The notes below the pieces were generated by a model. It was not told the origin of the DNA, ran no database searches, and worked only from the letters and a program-made list of their open reading frames with translations. Positions 22,811-34,032 of a DNA stretch of 64,000 nucleotides are shown piece after piece. This stretch comes from Bisporella sp. PMI_857 (Eukaryota; Ascomycota; Leotiomycetes; Helotiales; Helotiaceae): NCBI GenBank assembly GCA_021307315.1, contig JAJSPD010000029.1, forward strand, positions 496,001 to 560,000. The letters run 5' to 3'. The translations under genes were made by a program, and so were the position numbers. Position 1 is the first letter of the stretch, and the number at the start of each line of letters is the position of its first letter.

Positions 22811-25800
22811 GTCGTAGATTAATCGCGAGCCTTAGGACTGTTCGAAGTCAAAAAGAATCGAAATCAGGAGAGCTCGGAGGAAATTGCCAAACACTTCTCA
22901 ACAACATATGATAGAACCAAGTGCAATACTAAAACAGTATTAAGGGTAATAGAAGAAGAAGGGAGGAGAAGGTCAGTGCTGATGATAAGTTCCTGGCAAA
23001 GGATGTCTGCATATATACAGTATTGTAGTCAGGATCAACGTTGTACAATAATCCCGCAAGCTTGGTAGGAATCTTGACAGACTAGGGCAGAGAATCTTGT
23101 TATCACTATCACCGTATCCTGTGGAATGCAAAAAGGATTCAGGAACGCCGACCCGATTCACTAATCCTAAAAAAAGATAGGCAATGCTTTGGATTGTTTC
23201 ACTTAGCCAGATTTTGAGTTGTAAGTTGAGAAATCAAAAAGAGGATGTGGATTGTAAAGATAGTATTAAAGGAACAGGACGTTGTAATCGAAGTTGCGGA
23301 TAATTAATTATATTAAGTTGCCCATTTTACCAAGGGTAGAAATGTCCGATAATAAAAGAAAATAGACGTAAGTTGTAGTGAAAAAATAAAATAGAATAGA
23401 ATGTTTAGCACTTAGTTAGCCTTTGCATTGGTTAGTATGGCCCCCAAAAAATTAACGCTTAACTTAGCAGTGCCTACTTACAAGTACACTATCCAACACG
23501 CTCAGCCATCCAACACGCTCAGCCATCCAACACGCTCAGCCATCCAACACGCTTAGCCATCCAACACGCTCAGCTACTTTAACACTATAGGAATGCGGAA
23601 TAGGCTTTTTATCCTAAAATTAAAAAAATTTACAAGCATGTTCCAGGCATGTGTCCCATGGTGAAGTTTTTTTTCCGGCTGCCTAACCTACGATCTAATA
23701 GAATCAGAGGTTGTAATGAAATCAAAAGTGTCACGCGGCATGCTTCGGTGCAATACAATACAATGCTTCTATTGACAAGAGATCAAGCAAAGAACAAAGG
23801 TTATCTACGCGTACGAAGGTGGGCATGTGTAGGTGCCAACGCATCACGTGACTAGATTACCAGGCTACGCGTGTTATACTATTTCTCTTTTTAAAAAAGC
23901 TTGCTTTTAAATGTCGAATTTCATTTTTATATAACACTTTTTAAGTTATATTTTTTAAAATTTTTATGACGTTAACAACTTTGCAATGTTTAAGTTAATA
24001 GTGTTGAATATCGAAATTCGAGGAACATACTACAAAAACTCAAAAAATGTATTGAGGTCTTGTCGAAAATGTGATTGTATTGCTTGCCCCTACTGAGGTA
24101 GAATTCAGTGCCCGAGTCAACTTAGTTATAGAATAGGACAGAACTGCTTGTCACCAACTGGCAGGGTCAAAACAAGTATTCTTTCGAGTGAGAAGGGATA
24201 AATGTTAGAATGCTTTGTTAATCTTGCTGCAGATCCGGCAAATATTCTCTCTTACCGTCTCTAGCCCCTCTCTCTGTCTCCAGTCCTAACCTTCCAAAAT
24301 ACGTCTCTTCGATACACGGATACTCGTATTTCGCCATTAAGTACGAAGCTCATCATATGCCGTCCGTCCTCACTTCACCCTTCCTCATCAAAACTCTTCA
24401 CCGCAACACTATAACTATGGATGACGACCTAGAAACCAGCAAATCTAGAGTATTGCGCATATGCTCTATCAGGCATAATGCTCCTTGCAAAATCATTTGT
24501 TCTGCTGATATATGAACGCCCCCGATTCCCGCCCATACCTCAAGTGCTCATCATTCTCCCCACCTCCTTCGACTACCAGCTCAAACATAAACGGCCAACT
24601 CAACAGGAACTATTATCTTGTGAGGCGAAAATCAGTCGTCTTCCACGTCTGCTCACTACGGCGAACGGGGCCGCAGCCTTAGAATGCAAATGTGTTTGTC
24701 CACATGACCTCGCTCTTTTTTTCCCTAGAAGTGTTATTCGATATAGAAAAGTCTGCTCAAAACTTCTGAAGTCAGGATTCCAATGCAAATGAACCTGAAG
24801 GTCACAATGGTGAGCTTCAAAATTGATTTGGGAGGTTGCTGTGGCGAAAATCAATAAAACATCTCTTTGGGCAGTTGAATGAACTGACTAGGGAACCCCC
24901 TTCTACCAGAAATATCCGCTAAAAAAATTTGGCCAGGGCCTAGGGATTCCTGCTGGTCATCAGATTCTGTTTGGGAAGAGTTAAATCCGGCTGTATCAAG
25001 TCGACTTTTGAAGATCGCCACTCCGGTATTAGTTTGCTATGAGGATGGGCCTAATCATGATCCCGCGGCCCACGAAAGCGTCATTTCGAATTGGAACTCC
25101 TCAATGTTCCATTCATCAGACCCTACTAACGTACACTCAACCTCTGCTGACAACAGCACTTGTATCCCATTTACGCAAATGGAACGAGCACCTCCGGTGA
25201 CTCTGAAGGCGCTATTTGATTTTAGGTAATTCGAGAGAGCTAAGTGATAATGGACTCCTTGAATAGAATTTATGATATTGAGTTTCAAATCCGATTGTGA
25301 AGTAGATTCTAGGCCTTTACGAGGAGGACTAATGGCAAGAACACCATACGTGATCGATACACATGAGGCCATTTCTAGAAGGCAACGCTAATCCAAAACG
25401 TGGGGCCGAATAGCCCCGATAACCAGGTTGTTGAATGTCCCAGGACATATCCCAAGCATGGAGAGTTTGTGTCGAAAGGCTCCGATTGTAGCAGTCGTGA
25501 GTGAGTTTCTGCCACTTCTTTACCACGAAACGAAGCTTTGAATAGCCATCATGCGTTCTTTTGAGCTTCAAATATCTAAGGCATTGCGGTATTTTTTCGT
25601 CATATTTGACTCTCCTTCTTCTTTAATCATTGTTAGGGCTACAAAAATTACGATAGGGTAAATTAAGAACATAGTAGCTAATTATAAGTGAGGGTACGAA
25701 CTTGACAGCTATTGCGTCCCTCTAACTTAATGCTAGAGAGCGATCTGGTTGTTTTGGTGGCTGTAAAATTTCTTTTCAGGTTCTACCCAGTTATGAGATC

Positions 25801-26584
25801 TGTATTCTGGACTAAAATCTTAGTAGATCGATCATTGAATTGATGGTCTTTCTTGGAGGTCTCGGATGTTGTCAATTCCATGCCCCTTCTCGATAAATGT
25901 ATACCTTTCATTAACACTCTCAATCCTTAAGTATTAGATCCGCCGGAGCTGTATACCAAAGTAAGATTCTGGAAAATCCGCGACAAGAACAGTCAGTAAG
26001 TCTCTACTACCGACATGAAGTACCCCACGAACCACAGTCTCCTGGAGCTTTATGTCTATCAGTATGAGCATTAGAATGAATGTTGGAGAAAGAGGGGAAT
26101 TACACAATACTCCATCAGTGGTAATCTCAAATACGGTCTCGAAACATTGTCTTTCGGCATTTTCAGTTAACATGCTTCTCCTGAGATTGACGTATTAAAA
26201 ACGCCACAACTCCCACTCGAGACCAGAAATTTTCGTGATGCCATCATGAATCTGTGCAATGTTCTATATAAATAGCTGTCTTGTCCCATTAAAAATCATC
26301 ATAATGTGATTATCAGTTTGAAGATTAGCGTCTTTGGTTTTTGCTATGGCTTGATCGAGTACGCTATTAATGTGTACTTCTTTGGCAGATTTTTGAGAGA
26401 GCGCCGATTCTGCGTAACAATTGTAGCTTTGAAGCTCGATAGTTCTCTAATAAAGACTCAATACAAATGCCTTCACGACGTCAATTTAGGGGACATTTGA
26501 GTGCAGAACTAACCTTGACGATTTTCAGCTTGCGAAACGGCATCGCTACTAGACGAAACCTTTAAGAGATGGTAGCTAAGCAAA
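22811..26584. other. gene-poor stretch
   Basis: Apart from the 17-bp tandem repeat at 23490, I see no convincing gene. Short frames at 24478..24792, 25055..25372 (minus), 25329..25571 (minus) and 25934..26173 (minus) show no known motif. The 25934..26173 frame could be a downstream exon of the minus-strand gene at 26585, but I cannot show the junction. 23880-24060 is very AT-rich. Confidence 0.4.
23490..23574. repeat. 17-bp tandem repeat, five copies
   Basis: The unit CATCCAACACGCTCAGC is repeated five times head to tail with only two substitutions (T for the first C in copy 1, T for C in copy 4). There are no unique spacers, so it is a minisatellite and not a CRISPR array. Confidence 0.95.
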
Positions 26585-27322
26585 TCAATAAAAAGAAACG
26601 GCTAGACGGAGTATATGCTCACTTGGGCTAGCAGAGTCCATAGACATCTCGACATCGATATGATCCATGAGATCTTCGAAATTATCCATTTCAAGATCTT
26701 CCTCAAAAGAGAATTCATTCAATGCACCATCACTGCCTGCGATCACAAGCGCAGATTCAAAAACATAGGGGGCGGCGACGACTGTTATGCCGCAAACGGC
26801 ACTTCCAATCCAGGTCCCACCTCCATTAGTTGCTATGACATGGCTATCTAAAGAATATATCAGCGGTAAAGGCTTTTTGAGAGGAGGCTGTGTGCTTTCT
26901 GCCATCTTAATGCCCGGTGGATAGTCGTCCAATAACTTGCTGCTCCATAAAAGCTGCATAACTCTCCGATGAGGAGCCTTGTAAGCAGAGTTGAATAATA
27001 GAGTAGGATTCGAGGTTTGTTTAGTGAGACCTATCATGTAGAGTCGAGTTTGAATGATCGGGATCATGGGCTGGCCTTTATTGATAATTCTACTGTTTGA
27101 ATTCAAAATCTTCGCGACATCGTCAAGTAATGTTGCGGTAGCTGCTTTTGTGCATCTGAAACACCCCAGCACTGTTAATTTCCAAGAGGGAGGTACTCTT
27201 CTCCAATAGAAGTTTCTGCATTTGGCCACTGAGGTCTGGAAGAGAATGCGGCTTGTATCGTTGACGATATTGGCTCGAAGAAACTCGCTGTTGCCATTGT
27301 TAGCAATATTGGTGATGACCAC
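26585..27322 (-). CDS. unrecognised protein-coding exon(s)
   Basis: A minus-strand frame of about 245 codons that looks like real coding sequence: RILFQTSVAKCRNFYWRRVP, WKLTVLGCFRCTKAATATLL, MIPIIQTRLYMIGLTKQTSN, then NGGGTWIGSAVCGITVVAAP and an acidic end (SFEEDLEMDNFEDLMDHID). I do not recognise the family. The frame lacks an ATG at its 5' end and has a stop just upstream, so an exon is missing or the gene is truncated there. At its 3' end a GTGAGC donor is present in the SASPSEH region, so the last residues before the stop are probably intronic. Boundaries are those of the open frame, not of a finished gene model. Confidence 0.45.
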   Translation of the reverse strand: MVITNIANNGNSEFLRANIVNDTSRILFQTSVAKCRNFYWRRVPPSWKLTVLGCFRCTKAATATLLDDVAKILNSNSRIINKGQPMIPIIQTRLYMIGLTKQTSNPTLLFNSAYKAPHRRVMQLLWSSKLLDDYPPGIKMAESTQPPLKKPLPLIYSLDSHVIATNGGGTWIGSAVCGITVVAAPYVFESALVIAGSDGALNEFSFEEDLEMDNFEDLMDHIDVEMSMDSASPSEHILRLAVSFY

Positions 27323-28397
27323 TTCTCATTGAAAAACATTATTTGTGAATCAGAAAAGTAAAAGAGAATTTCGAGATTTGAGGCTGGTTGGAGTGGAGGC
27401 TGAGGCTCGCATGAGTTTTCTGTAACAGTTAGATGTTGCCCAATCATAAATCTGCCCTGAGTAGGCATACCAGTAGTAAAGCCACCGAAACTCCTAACTG
27501 GTCACTCAAGCTCCCACTCAAGCCATCTGCACAGGAATTGAAGGAAACTGCTACGAAGATTGGCGGTTCGAATTTGGCGGAGTGCCTCAGGCATTCTGCT
27601 TCAGCTGGCCCTGCAGAACTGCATGCACCGCCATCGTAGTTGGCTCCAAACATGCAAAGTCAGAATACATTGTCGCCAAAGCCTCGGTTCATGAGCCTTC
27701 TCATAGCTCCTAAAATGCCTTGTTAGATTGAACTCAAGGGTTTTCTGACACGATGTCTCAAATTTTGGAGAAGGCTTATCGCGATTTCACAACAATATCA
27801 AACCCTCAGTTTCGAGCAAATATCCTACATTCCTACTTCGGTGTTGACGTTAGTGAAATCGATATTAAGAAACGGCCTGAGATAGGAGAAGCATACTTCC
27901 CATTCTACCAAGAACAATGCGAGACTGCGGATCTGACTGAAGCAAGCCATTTAACTACACACCAGGATCTGATTGATGTTCTGACAGAATTAAAGAGCCC
28001 ACTTGCAACTCGAGAGACTGTTCGAGATGCGATCAAGCAGACGCCAGCATGGATTAATGAGCGAAAGGACGCTGTTTTCAATGAAATCATTGATTTAGTC
28101 TTGCGCCTTTGGCTCATGCTGCTCGTTGGTTCCTTCAGACATGTAATAACACCAGGTCAGGGCATTGTTTCATGGAATGATGGTGATGGGTCCTTGCCAT
28201 CCATGGCGGTGAGTCTATTTGCACCAAATCATGCTCATAAACATGTGATAATGCTCGATAAAAAGTTCAATGCTTTCAACATTGAGCGTAAGGCTGGTAT
28301 CAAGATCATCTGGACAAACAACCTGGAAGACCATCTTTGCCTCAAAGATGAAGATACGCGCTTGGCTATTTTCCATCATGCATCTATTTCTGGGATG

Positions 28398-28405
28398 GCA
28401 TGCAG
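28398..28405. repeat. 8-bp target-site duplication (left)
   Basis: GCATGCAG immediately before the MITE; an identical copy follows it at 28848..28855. An 8-bp duplication is diagnostic of hAT superfamily insertion. Confidence 0.85.
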
Positions 28406-28847
28406 CAGTGAGCGAGTTAGTATTATCGTGATATATCGACCCTAAAAATCAATACTATATACCACGCAATATGAGATTTGAAATTTGTATACGTACTACA
28501 CCAAAATTTGCAATCTCATATTATATCATACTATACCGCGATATACTACAACACTAACTTTAAATGACGCTATTCCGAAATTAGCAATACAACAAAGGTC
28601 TTAGCTTTTTAATTTGGTTATTTGTACTAAAAAGGGTAAAGCTCATTTCAGACTTTTGTTAAAAGCCCCAAAGTGGCCATAGCACAGTATTTAGTATTAT
28701 TGCCAATATAATATAAGATTCAATTTCCATACTAGTACTAGCGCTTTACGAGAATCTCATACTAATACTAGCGTAGTATCAAAAAGTCAATCTTATATGT
28801 CTCGAGACTCGATATTACTAAATACTACGATACTAACTCGTTCACTG
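28406..28847. mobile_element. hAT-type MITE, 442 bp
   Basis: Terminal inverted repeats begin CAGTGAGCGAGTTAGTAT (28406..28423); the right end 28830..28847 is its reverse complement with one mismatch in 18. Perfect 8-bp duplications (GCATGCAG) flank it. The interior is AT-rich, has no coding capacity and contains diverged internal palindromic pieces such as ATACTA/TAGTAT motifs. TIRs starting CAGTG plus 8-bp duplications indicate a non-autonomous hAT element. The perfect duplication suggests a fairly recent insertion. Confidence 0.9.
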
Positions 28848-28855
28848 GCATGCAG
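28848..28855. repeat. 8-bp target-site duplication (right)
   Basis: Second copy of GCATGCAG, directly after the right terminal repeat of the MITE. Confidence 0.85.
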
Positions 28856-29596
28856 GATCGTAAGACCAACATTCGAGCCTTGGGGTAATTTGCTGATGTA
28901 TAGATAGGCAAACCGCAGTCTATGAGAACGATCTTCTTCAAGAAACCCTAAAAACACTACGATTTCTATTCCCAGAAGAGCACAAGCTCTCCAAGAAATG
29001 GTTCAAGAAGGTACAAAAAGACCAAAGCCTCGATTCCGCAGCTGCTAAGTGTGGGCAACTTTCTTTAGAGGATCGCAATGGTACGTCATTTACATACTGG
29101 CATGAGCGGCTAAGTATCCTGCAATTTGCATTCGGCGAGCGGGTGAAGGAGAAGGAAGCAAAGCAATGGTGGTATGATCGTAGGTGGTCTCTCCGTGTAG
29201 GATTGCCTCACCGCCAATGCCAAGCACTTTCCCGCCAATAGGGGTATTTCCACCTGATTATTAATAAGCCTTCATAATTGGGCAGCCAAGCTGCGTTTAC
29301 AAATTACCATGAAGCAAGTGGTTGCATAGAGCACGGAGCATATATATTCCGTGATTCCGCCGCCTCGGTGCTCGTCCATGAACCAAGTAAAGAGTTGATG
29401 TCCACCTTTTAAACTCTTCATCCATGGACCTTATTATTCTGAATTTCCTGGGAGACTAGATTGTGGATACGGTTTATCGACTGTTTGTTCTACATATCCT
29501 GAATTGTTTATCATTTTCGTAAAGCGGCGTTGTCCGAACTGCCATTCCTCTAATCGGTAGCCTCGCTCTCTTCTTCTACATGGTGGTTACTTTAAA

Positions 29597-30710
29597 ATGC
29601 GTGCATATGGCTTTCGTTCGTTCGGAGGATCCGAGAAGATAGAGGAGCTGGAACTGCCCAAGCCAGAGATTGGCACCCCGGATGATATCCTTGTCAGAGT
29701 GAGAGCCGTTGCGCTCAATCAAGCAGACAGTGCTCGTACCTTGGGATATTCTAGGTTAATAGAAACCGTAAAGTAACCACTTTGTCTTTCTTGGAAGTGA
29801 ATCGTTAATCGAAGACTAAATTGCGAATAGGCTGCCAGTCATTTTTGGATATGACTTCGCAGGCGAGATTGATGCAGTCGGCTCTTCTGTTACGGAATTC
29901 AAGGCTGGTGATAAGGTATATGGTTTCAACATGACCGCAAATGCATCGGCGGAGCTCATGCTGCTGTCTCCCGCATCGAAACGAAATTTTCGCATCTCCA
30001 AGATTCCGGAAGGTTTGTCTTTTGAGCAAGCCGCTTCCTTGCCTGTATCGGCACATACAGCTATTCAGGCGTTGACACGCATTGATAGTGAGCTTCCTGG
30101 CGGTCTCAAAGGCAAGACTGTATTTGTGACAGCCGGTCTAGGCGGAATAGGCTGCGTTGCGTTGCAATTGCTAAAGCCCGTTTTTGGAGCCGGGAAAGTA
30201 ATTACGACGTTGTCGACTGGGAAAATTAACTTGCTGCCCACAATACTTGGCGATGGGTTGGTCGATCAGGTTGTGGACTATACGAAAGAGGATGTTATTG
30301 CAGCCATTGGCCCAGGAAGTGTAGATTTCATACTTGATACAATCATGTCGTCTATGTCTTACTTGCCGCTGCTGAGGAAGGGCGAGGGCGTTGTCGTTGG
30401 TGAGAAGGGGAAATCAGGAGATACGCTCATTAAGGAAATGCCAGATACACCCTGGTTACTCGTTAAGTTGCTGAATATTGTTGATGCTGTATATAAATGG
30501 CGGGCAAGAAGGCTAGGCGTAAGATACGAGCACGCCGACACACGGTTCATAAGGGAAGACTCAGAGATGATTGAGAAGCTGGTGGTTGAGAAAAAGCTTA
30601 AAACTGTCCTTGAGGCTACCAAAATCGATAATTTGATTGAAGTGAGGAAAATGTGGAATAAAGTTGCATCGGGAAAAGGTGCAGTAGGCAAATATGTTGT
30701 AATGTTGTAA
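29597..30710 (+). CDS. MDR-family NAD(P)H-dependent oxidoreductase (quinone reductase/enoyl reductase-like)
   Basis: Exons 29597..29754 and 29831..30710 (1038 bp, 345 aa) with a 76-bp intron (GTTAAT donor, GACTAAAT branch, AATAG acceptor) that joins YSR to LPVIFGYDFAG in phase. The N-terminal GroES-like part contains ILVRVRAVALNQADS and then FGYDFAGEIDAVGSSVTEF and AGDKVYGF. The central Rossmann fold shows EGLSFEQAASLPVSAHTA and the glycine motif TAGLGGIGCVALQLLK. The catalytic zinc ligands of classical alcohol dehydrogenases are absent, as in the zeta-crystallin/enoyl-reductase branch, which reduces alpha,beta-unsaturated carbonyls or quinones with NADPH. The start is the first ATG of the frame and matches the family length of 330-350 aa. 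It stands alone; no polyketide synthase or other cluster partner is in the window. Confidence 0.92.
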
Positions 30711-31242
30711 TCAGAAGCAAAAAGCACAACTTGTAAGATCACAATACGAATGCATTGTTGGCTCCAAATAATCCGCATCATATTGTAAAATCCGGTGAAC
30801 TCATTAAGTTTAGCATTTGATGCTACCCAAACTACAAGATTATAATCATGGACTCATTGAACAGAGATGAAGTCGCTTGAGTGAACCTTTACCTAGCTAA
30901 GTGCAGCGTTAAGCAATATACATATGAAAAATCTACCCCTATCCTATTTTTGAAGTGCAGATTTGCTCGCAAAGTGACACTGATCACTGTGATATAGCTG
31001 ATTTTTATGCCGAAGTTAATTCATCGGCCAGACTCATGTACCGGTATGATACCAATCTAGCTACGTTTAGCCGAGAAACTTTGATCTTGAGCGAATACGA
31101 TTATCAGCCTCGTGGTTGTTGCCGAAGTGGTTTGGCGGGACAGATGGCGTTGTATCTTCAGACTTGTGACTGGGTGATCGAGACTGCGGCTGCTCCCTGT
31201 TGTATCTGTTGAGCACTATCTGACATATAGAAATAAAACATC
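30711..31242. other. intergenic between convergent genes
   Basis: Shared 3' flank of the MDR gene and the small membrane protein gene. No gene is seen. Confidence 0.4.
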
Positions 31243-31593
31243 TTACACCATCACATCCTTCTCTACGGGTTGCTTTATGACGTCTTTTTCGTCACTTGGC
31301 TCTTGGTCCTCAACTGCTTGATATAGAGCGACAAGTTGGCTGGTATAATCGCGGAGGATGAGCTGCTCACATTACGTAGTCAGAATTCTGATTGTCTTAA
31401 TGCTAAATCTATGTCTAACCTTCACTCGAGGGGATACCGTAGCTGCCAAGAGTAAAGCAGCAAGAAGAAGTATAAGCAATTGTAGCATTATCATGAAAAC
31501 AAGGGCCAATATGGCAAATTTTAGGAATGATTCGGCATGAGCAATAAAAGCAGCTGCCTCATGTACTTCTTTCTCATAGGGTAGGAAACCCAT
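31243..31593 (-). CDS. small single-pass membrane protein, unrecognised
   Basis: Minus-strand exons 31593..31420 and 31362..31243 (294 bp, 97 aa) with a 57-bp intron (GTTAGA donor, CTGAC branch, GCAG acceptor) in phase. From ATG 31593 it reads MGFLPYEKEVHEAAAFIAHA, then a long hydrophobic segment (FAILALVFMIMLQLLILLLA) of about 30 residues, then SPRVKLILRDYTSQLVALYQ and an acidic/lysine-rich tail ending EKDVMV. The frame stays open upstream of 31593 without an ATG, so a further 5' exon is possible. No family is recognised. It lies divergently, about 600 bp upstream of the ferric reductase, so a shared promoter is conceivable. Confidence 0.5.
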
Positions 31594-32187
31594 GTTGCAT
31601 TCAATGCCGGCATCTTGTTGTGAAGTCTCCTTGAAGTGCTGTTGACTGTTGGATAAATGTTTCGCCTCAACTCGACCTGTCAAGGCTTTGAGTGTGGGCG
31701 CCCCAGGTTTAGGTAAATTGGCATGCCAACAAGAATCACATGATGTTACACAGCATACTCTAAGAGGTAGGCACGTAATTGGCTCTTAAAAACAGCAAGG
31801 GGTCATCCTCCATCTTAAAGAATGAGCATGACATTCAGTGGTTTCCATGGTAAAAGCATTGCATCAGGCCCCCATTCATGGAAGTTTTCCTCTCTTATAT
31901 CACGTGCTAGATACGCTATTCCTCTTTAGGGTAATAAGGTTAAGGTTAAAGCATGGTAGTCAGCTTGCTTGGAAGGCAAACTATCGGAGCAGACTCTTTG
32001 TTCATCGCGTGGAGCCGACGCTGTGCCCCGTTCGTATTTGCAGCGGAACTTCCCACTGTTTGGAGGACAGATTGTCGGGTTTAAAAGTCAGAAGGCAGGC
32101 AGACATTTAATGAGCAAGTCAGCTTCGTAAAGCTGCGCACACTTAAAACCACCACTTCCCCGACCTCAAAAAGCCTTGGCATACACA
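31594..32187. other. intergenic, probable shared promoter region
   Basis: Divergent stretch between the small membrane protein gene and the ferric reductase. No gene and no clear binding site for iron regulators was recognised by eye. Confidence 0.4.
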
Positions 32188-34032
32188 ATGACCTGGCCTT
32201 ACGTGTTCTCTGACCTTACGAAAGACGAAATCCACAATCGGCGGATATTGCTGGATCGGTATGGTGTCTATGCCCAGCTCTCGGCAATCGCCCCAATCGT
32301 GGTCTATCAGTTGTACCGCCTGGTGGTATGGGTTCTATGGGAAAGGAGGGCTGAGGTTGAATATTCCGAAGTTCCGAGCTCACCGACGCTGAAGAAGAGA
32401 AGGGCCAGCTCGGCGGGAGCATTCGTTCAGAGGTGGCGGGCGGCGAGGTGGTGGTTAGAGGGAGAGGCGCTGCCAGGATGGGGACAACGAGGAAGATTAA
32501 TCGCTGCGGGTGCTTGGACTTTCTGGTTGCTGTTCCTGTGTGCCCATCAGGTCAAAGGGAAAGGTACGTTGTGTCTCGAGACTTGAGATGTTGAGTGTGC
32601 TCCTCAAATTTTTCGTGATGACCAATACCTTTAAATTATGAATGGCCAGACTCACGAAATATCATAGCCTATCTTTCATCTTTAGCTAATCTTGGTAAAT
32701 TTAGACTACATGCATATCACCAAAGCTTTTGGAGAAATTGCTGTATCTCAATTCCCACTTCACTACATGCTGTCAATGAAATCCATTGCCTCACCCCTGG
32801 CCTTTCTATTTCGGTCATCCCATGAAGAACTTATGCCATGGCACCAAATATTGGGACGCATCATCTGGTTGCTCCTCCTCAGCCATGGAGCTTGGTACAT
32901 CAACTTCTTTATCCAGAAAGGCATACTCCTCGAAAAGCTCACCGGATCACCGGCTGTAATCATTGGAGTCGTAGCAATAATCTCCATGAATGTTCTCGCT
33001 TCAACCAGTTTGGCGGCGGTGCGCAGATGGAACTACAGAGTCTTCTTTTTAATCCACCTTATCCTTGGCGTCACATTGCCGCCTTTACTCTTCTTCCATG
33101 CCAGTCACATGCGGGTGTACCTGGTGGAAGCACTTGCTCTGTTCTTGATCGATATTGCATGCCGCAAACTAAATACAGTTACCGGTTTTGCAGTCATCAC
33201 CCAAGTGCCACATACCAAGCTTGTAAAGCTTCAGATCAAACTCCCTGAAACGAAACTTGCCAAGATGAAAGCAGCACCAGGTCAACATGTCTACCTGAGC
33301 ATTCCTCCGGAATCTATCCCGCCACACAAATCTGCCCCATCCATTCACGACATACTCTACAATCCCTTCACTATCGCAGATGTCTCAGGCAAAGACATTA
33401 CTCTGGTAATCCGAACTCTCAGAGGCCCAACCACCAATGCCTTGAATGCTTTAACAACATTACCCAAGGCCCATCCGCCAATCAATATTGAAGGTCCATA
33501 CGGCTCTATCAAGAAGTTCCCAAATTTAGCTGCATATGACCGCATTCTGCTTGTCGGTGGCGGCGTTGGAGCCACTTATGTATTGCCGATCTATCGAGAG
33601 TTGCAAGATCAATTACAAGATTGTGGAAAGAGTCCGGACCACGTCACGCTTGTATGGTCTATGCGATCAGCAGCAGAGTCAGCTTGGGCTGTAGACCAAG
33701 AAACTCCCTTAGAAAACGATGATAACCTGAGGATATATATGACACGGACAGCATCTGACCAACACAGAGATGAGATCGCACCCACAGATGGGAGCGTTGA
33801 ACTTGAAGCAATACCTCTGGTGGAAGAACCTGCCCTGAAACTGAGTGGCAGAAATGAGCGGCCGGATCTGAAGAAGATTGTGGATGAGGTATTCAGGTTT
33901 GGCCTTGAAGAAAGAGTTGCAGTCTTGGTGTGTGGCCCGACGAAGATGGCTAGGGAGTTGAGGGAACATGTCGGTGAGTGGGTGAGCAGAGGTAGAGAAG
34001 TCTTTTGGCATGATGAGGGGTTCGACCTATAG
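32188..34032 (+). CDS. ferric/cupric reductase transmembrane component (FRE family)
   Basis: Exons 32188..32563 and 32705..34032 (1704 bp, 567 aa); the 141-bp intron (GTACGT/TTTAG) restores VKGK-DYMHITKAFG in phase. The N-terminal half is multi-pass membrane with four candidate haem-binding His: PWHQILGRIIW, LLLSHGAWYINFF, VFFLIHLILG and LLFFHASHMRV. An FAD-binding block follows (LYNPFTIADVS, where the family usually has HPFT), then NADPH-binding GPYGSIKKF and ILLVGGGVGATYVLPIYREL. It ends VLVCGPTKMARELREHV and VFWHDEGFDL. The enzyme moves electrons from NADPH through FAD and two haems to reduce extracellular ferric or cupric chelates at the plasma membrane. The length is slightly below the usual 600-700 aa because the N-terminal extension is short. 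No permease or multicopper oxidase is adjacent. Confidence 0.93.

Larger units (their letters stand above)
27753..29241 (+). pseudogene. fungal hypothetical gene interrupted by a MITE
   Basis: The 5' part (27753..28405) is an open frame starting MSQILEKAYRDFTTIS and containing RETVRDAIKQTPAWINERKD, VLRLWLMLLVGSFRHVITPG and TNNLEDHLCLKDEDTRLAIF followed by HHASISGMAC. The 3' part (about 28918..29241) continues the same family: VYENDLLQETLKTLRFLFPE, SFTYWHERLSILQFAFGERV and KQWWYDRRWSLRV. In intact relatives known to me these blocks are adjacent and are followed by a C-terminal membrane helix, which is missing here. Between them sits a 442-bp MITE. Removing the element plus one target copy (450 bp) does not alter the frame, yet the two halves remain in different frames, so at least one further indel or an unseen intron exists. 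Family function is unknown. Confidence 0.7.

Noticed and set aside
23490..23574. CRISPR-like array
   Set aside because: The repeats are directly adjacent with no unique spacers, and the window is fungal. It is a minisatellite.
27433..27653. Possible retrotransposon fragment (copia-like)
   Set aside because: A few residues (SEYIVAKASVHEP) weakly resemble an RNase H end, but there is no supporting domain or LTR.
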